From RACS-047 sp031553855 (lineage in GTDB: Bacteria > Bacillota > Clostridia > Christensenellales > Pumilibacteraceae), in contig JAVBKW010000035.1 in NCBI GenBank assembly GCA_031553855.1, positions 1 through 54,723 of the forward strand: 54,723 bases of DNA, given 5' to 3'. Positions within the stretch are counted from its first letter, which is position 1. Every line of letters begins with the position of its first letter. Position numbers and translations under genes: made by a program. The notes under the pieces were generated by a model that was not told the DNA's origin, made no database searches, and was given only the letters and a program-made list of their open reading frames with translations. Positions 51,589 through 54,723 of this stretch are shown here, piece by piece.

Positions 51589-52664
51589 AAATTTTCCCCT
51601 TTTTTTAATAAACGCGACAGCAGCGGATAAACCGTTTGCGCCATTCTTTCAAAGCCTAAATCGTTAGGGTGGCAGCCGTCTACCGTGCAGCAGTCGCGGT
51701 TGGTTTTTTTAAAAAGCGTTTCGCCGTCGATAAAATACAGGTTTTTGTCTCCGCTTTCCGTGCCGCGCTTATATGAATCGATAATGACCTGACGGCGTTT
51801 AAAGTTTATTGCCTTATTATTGTCAAAATCGGGTTTGGAAAGCATCATAACAGGAGTATGAGGCTGAATCGACCTGAATTTCTGATACAGCGCGAAATGA
51901 GTTTTTTCAAGGTGTTCGATGTCGGGCGCGTTATGGTCGTAGTCGTAAACAAAAACCGAGCAGTCAAGAGATGAAATATATTCTGCCATTTCAGGTTCTG
52001 CTTTACAGTTGCCGCTAAAGCCTAAGTTTATAAAATCGGCGTTGCAATTACGGCAGACGATCGCGTCGTAGGAATTGCCCGGACGCGAAGCGCAGCCGCC
52101 CTGCGTTATCGACGAGCCGTAGAATACGACTGGCTTTTGATGTTTATACGGGCGGCTTTTCTTTAAAACCGCGCCTTTTTCAAGGCCTATAAACAACTCG
52201 CTTACGCCGTTATAGAGCGGAAAATAAATAGTGATATCTCTTAAAACGCGGCCACCCTCAAAGAAGGTAACGCCGTCGTAGCCTGCCTCGCCGGATGAAT
52301 CTGGGAGTACGGGAGGCACAAAGGCAGAGTGGAATTTGCCGCCTTGATACAGCGAAAAACCGAGTGAACCGACATGGGTCATATGCCCCATTACGGATCT
52401 TTCTTTCATCAGGCATTTTATCGCGATGCGCGGAGAATCGGTTTTAAAACGGACCCTGCCGCCGGAGGTATTCAGATGCAGCAGCCTCACGCCGTCGTTG
52501 ACGCGGCCTGCTAATTCATAAGGCAGACGGTGAAATTCTCCCTTATCTTCGCTGTGCATAAGCCCGTAAATTTTAAACGGTTCCTGCCGCGCGTTAAAAA
52601 ACTCATACCCCTCGGATATGTACTTTTTTACCGCGAAATTAATATCTATTTTTGAAATATCCAT
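51585..52664 (-). CDS. SGNH/GDSL hydrolase with N-terminal jelly-roll domain
   Basis: This is a 359-residue cytoplasmic protein. The N-terminal beta domain (about 1-170) contains PYELAGRVNDGVRLLHLNTS and GVTFFEGG. The SGNH hydrolase domain has VFYGSSITQGG (nucleophile Ser near 182), INLGFSGNCK (block II), DYDHNAPD (block III) and DGCHPNDLG (block V with catalytic Asp and His). This two-domain layout is typical of carbohydrate esterases that act on acetylated glycans. It shares an ATGA overlap with the next esterase gene. The ATG at 52664 has no clear ribosome site. Confidence 0.88.
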   Translation of the reverse strand: MDISKIDINFAVKKYISEGYEFFNARQEPFKIYGLMHSEDKGEFHRLPYELAGRVNDGVRLLHLNTSGGRVRFKTDSPRIAIKCLMKERSVMGHMTHVGSLGFSLYQGGKFHSAFVPPVLPDSSGEAGYDGVTFFEGGRVLRDITIYFPLYNGVSELFIGLEKGAVLKKSRPYKHQKPVVFYGSSITQGGCASRPGNSYDAIVCRNCNADFINLGFSGNCKAEPEMAEYISSLDCSVFVYDYDHNAPDIEHLEKTHFALYQKFRSIQPHTPVMMLSKPDFDNNKAINFKRRQVIIDSYKRGTESGDKNLYFIDGETLFKKTNRDCCTVDGCHPNDLGFERMAQTVYPLLSRLLKKGENL

Positions 52665-52734
52665 AGGGCTAATATATCATAAGACAAATATTTATGCAAC
52701 AACAACGAACGGATTTTATAGGAAAAACCGCCTA

Positions 52735-53634
52735 TTATGCTTTTACAAAAATCTCAATATATTCGCAGTTTCCGGCTATCTCGGCACTTGTACCGGCGGG
52801 GATGAACCAGCTTTCTCCTTTTTTGGCTGAGCGTCCGTCAATTTTACCGCCGTCCGTTAAAAAAACGATATTTGTAAAACAATCCGTCCGCTTCAGCGTT
52901 TTGGGCTTATCATTAAATATGGCTGAAAAATATTTGCAGTCCGATAAATAACCTTGCGGCAAAACGGGCCTGGAGTATTTGTTTAAGTCGGCTACCTCCG
53001 CCGCTTTTTGCGTATGCAACTCTCTGGGTTTACCGTCCGTCCCCAGCCTATTGTAGTCGTATAGCCGGTAGGTAAGATTGCTGTTTTGCTGCACCTCGCA
53101 GATCGTGCAGCCCGCGCCGATAGCGTGTATCGTTCCGGCGGGTATAAAAAAGCAGTCGCCTTTTTTAACCTCGAAAAAATTAAGCAGCTCTAAAACGGTG
53201 CCGTCGGATATTTTTTTGCTAAGAGTCGCTTTATCGGTATCTTTTTTCATTCCCACATAAAGCCCCGCGCCTTTTTCAGCTTCCGCAACATACCACATTT
53301 CAGTTTTTCCGAAGCTGTTTTCGTTTTTTAACGCGTAATCGTCGCTCGGATGCACCTGAACGGACAGGTTTTCCTTAGCGTCGATAAGCTTTACAAGTAT
53401 CGGAAAAAAACTAAAATTTTCACAAGCCGTACCCAAAGCTTTTTTATCCAGCGCCTCGCACAGCGGCGTTCCGTTTTCTAAGGTGCTTGCGCCGTCTTTA
53501 TGCGCCGACAATAACCATGCTTCCGCGGCAACGGCTTTACTAGTAACCACGTTGTACTCTTCTATAAGCTTTCTTCCGCCCCAAATGTAATCCGTTACAA
53601 AAGGTATCAACCTTGACGTTTCCAAAATAGCCAC
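52735..53634 (-). CDS. manA: Mannose-6-phosphate isomerase, class I
   Basis: This 299-residue cytosolic zinc enzyme interconverts mannose-6-phosphate and fructose-6-phosphate. It shows DYIWGGRKL, KLIDAKENLSVQVHPSDDYA, GKTEMWYV (metal-binding Gln, His and Glu), GTIHAIG and YRLYDYNR, as in short Bacillus-type ManA. The start is either the GTG at 53634 or, with a better-spaced GAGGTGG, the TTG at 53625. It lies 70 bases from the esterase gene with its own upstream promoter, so it may not belong to the esterase operon. Its presence suits mannose-containing glycans, though it is also a housekeeping enzyme. Confidence 0.92.
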   Translation of the reverse strand: MAILETSRLIPFVTDYIWGGRKLIEEYNVVTSKAVAAEAWLLSAHKDGASTLENGTPLCEALDKKALGTACENFSFFPILVKLIDAKENLSVQVHPSDDYALKNENSFGKTEMWYVAEAEKGAGLYVGMKKDTDKATLSKKISDGTVLELLNFFEVKKGDCFFIPAGTIHAIGAGCTICEVQQNSNLTYRLYDYNRLGTDGKPRELHTQKAAEVADLNKYSRPVLPQGYLSDCKYFSAIFNDKPKTLKRTDCFTNIVFLTDGGKIDGRSAKKGESWFIPAGTSAEIAGNCEYIEIFVKA

Positions 53635-53667
53635 CTCGCTTTATAAAACTGTGATGAGTGTACAATA

Positions 53668-53696
53668 ATAGTATAATAAAATGCGACATATATCAA
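53668..53696 (-). promoter_or_regulatory. Candidate promoter of manA
   Basis: On the minus strand TTGATA (53691-53696) and TACTAT (53668-53673) are 17 bp apart, about 35-40 bases before the start codon. The match is fair, not strong. Confidence 0.4.
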
Positions 53697-53739
53697 CTGA
53701 TTTTAAAGAAAATACCGCACAATCATAAAAATGTCATAA

Positions 53740-54642
53740 TCATAAAAAACAGCCTTGAGTCCAATTATTAGTCTCTAATGTTTTTTCGAGCGCGTTACGG
53801 ATAAGCTTTTTACGGTTGTTCCAAGGCGGAGCTGCAAGCTGGCCCCGCTGGCAATCGCCCGTTATGCGGTGGATTATTATATCCTTTCTTAAATGCGTTA
53901 CGGCGTGTGTAAGCCTTGCGATATATTCCTCAAAGCTCTGCGGAATATAGCCGCCTTTAAGATAGCACTCGTTTAGAGGAGAATTTTTCGAGACGAATAA
54001 GGAATGGATTTTTATTCCCGATATTTTTTGCGCGTTGACAAAGCTGATAGTGCGCCTCATATCCTCGTCCGTTTCACCGGGAAGAGCGAAAATAACGTGC
54101 GCGACAACTTCTACGCCGCGCGCATACAGAATTTGCGCCGCACGCGAAAAAACCGCCGTTTCATAGCCGCGGTTAATTTTTTTTGCGGTTATGTCGCTGG
54201 AGGTTTGCAGCCCCATTTCGACATACACGTAACATTGTTTACAATATCCTGCGATAAGATCTGCGATTTCTTCCGTTATGCAGTCCGGACGGGTCGCGAT
54301 AGCAAGCGCAACTATTCTTTCATCGCATAATGCCGCGTCGTATTTTTCTTTCAGCTCGTTTACGGACGCGTAAGTGTTTGAATAATCTTGAAAATAAACG
54401 ATGAATTTTTTTGCCCTTGAATCCTTTTCCGAGTCTAATCCGCTCTTAACCTGCGACCGGATGTCAGATGCTCCGGCCTTTAAACTTTGGCCGGGCAGAG
54501 CGCAAAAAATGCAGCCGCCTGTTCCGCTTGTTCCGTCTCTGTTGGGGCAGGAAAAACCGCCGTCGACGCAAATTTTATCTACCCTGCCGCCGAATTTATT
54601 TTTTAAAAAAACGATGAAATTGTTATAAATGCCGATTTTCAC
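53740..54642 (-). CDS. Radical SAM protein, TIGR01212/YhcC family
   Basis: This 300-residue protein has the family cysteine pattern FSCPNRDGTSGTGGCIFC, VYFQDYSNTYA, VEMGLQTSSD and AHVIFALPGET, ending RGQLAAPPWNNRK. The function of this family is unsettled; YhcC-type proteins are thought to act in RNA or protein modification. I chose the GTG at 54642 because family members begin with a short tail before the LKNKFGG region. The frame stays open to an ATG at 54717, 6 bases from the window edge, so a longer product is possible. It is a housekeeping gene flanking the accessory loci. Confidence 0.88.
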   Translation of the reverse strand: MKIGIYNNFIVFLKNKFGGRVDKICVDGGFSCPNRDGTSGTGGCIFCALPGQSLKAGASDIRSQVKSGLDSEKDSRAKKFIVYFQDYSNTYASVNELKEKYDAALCDERIVALAIATRPDCITEEIADLIAGYCKQCYVYVEMGLQTSSDITAKKINRGYETAVFSRAAQILYARGVEVVAHVIFALPGETDEDMRRTISFVNAQKISGIKIHSLFVSKNSPLNECYLKGGYIPQSFEEYIARLTHAVTHLRKDIIIHRITGDCQRGQLAAPPWNNRKKLIRNALEKTLETNNWTQGCFL

Positions 54643-54723
54643 AAGCTGATGCCGTACAGATTGCCCGCGTAAAAGGAAAAAAGATTTACCAGATTTAAAG
54701 GCGGCAGCCCAAAACACAAAAAC

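Overview
The window looks like a chromosomal segment of a low-to-medium GC Bacillota, most likely an anaerobic, gut-type Clostridia. Pointers to this are strong Shine-Dalgarno sites, lipobox lipoproteins, carbohydrate ABC transporters without a linked ATPase, LacI-family control and NrtR-type regulation. No rRNA gene, CRISPR array or transposase was seen. Almost everything is on the minus strand; the exceptions are a tRNA-Trp, one LacI regulator and one doubtful small gene. All functions are read from motifs and general family knowledge; no database search was run.

Region 1 (1-5.8 kb) is an AT-rich accessory island. It holds the 5' end of a probable group II intron, a small HTH repressor with a double operator, an unknown protein, and a four-gene toxin-antitoxin-like operon around a DUF3990 ADP-ribosyltransferase-like protein. 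Next come a tandem array of tRNA-Trp-like units, of which only the last is a complete tRNA, and a two-gene unit coding an RNase J-like metallo-beta-lactamase-fold protein and a putative PD-(D/E)XK protein.

Region 2 (5.9-25.1 kb) is a complete beta-1,3-glucan utilisation locus. In transcription order it runs: sugar-binding lipoprotein, two permeases, GH16 laminarinase, a GH161-like oligoglucan phosphorylase, GH1 beta-glucosidase, a large helical-repeat lipoprotein, a multidomain GH81 endo-glucanase, and a LacI repressor. A strong promoter with two LacI-type palindromes sits in front. Surface enzymes cut the glucan, the ABC system imports oligomers, and the cytoplasmic phosphorylase and glucosidase finish them.

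Region 3 (25.2-30.2 kb) is a tightly coupled operon of four unusual partners: an NrtR-like Nudix protein, a class I SAM methyltransferase with a large unknown N-terminal region, an SPFH/band-7 protein without a membrane anchor, and a divergent NAD-kinase-fold protein. This is the best candidate here for an undescribed system.

Region 4 (30.5-50.2 kb) is a second carbohydrate locus. It has a cytoplasmic GH31 enzyme, a GNAT-like acyltransferase, a LacI regulator, and a long operon. The operon codes a GH114/TM1410-like lipoprotein, an LplB/YtcP-type ABC system with its binding protein, an unknown lipoprotein, a Gfo/Idh/MocA oxidoreductase, two large DUF4874/DUF4832 proteins and another surface protein. 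The last three share a Gly-Cys plus transmembrane plus basic-tail C-terminus that looks like a sorting signal.

Region 5 (50.3-54.7 kb) has two overlapping SGNH-type esterases, a class I mannose-6-phosphate isomerase and a YhcC/TIGR01212 radical SAM protein. The presence of beta-1,3-glucanases, a GH114-like protein and esterases makes fungal or yeast cell wall a possible food source, but this is inference.
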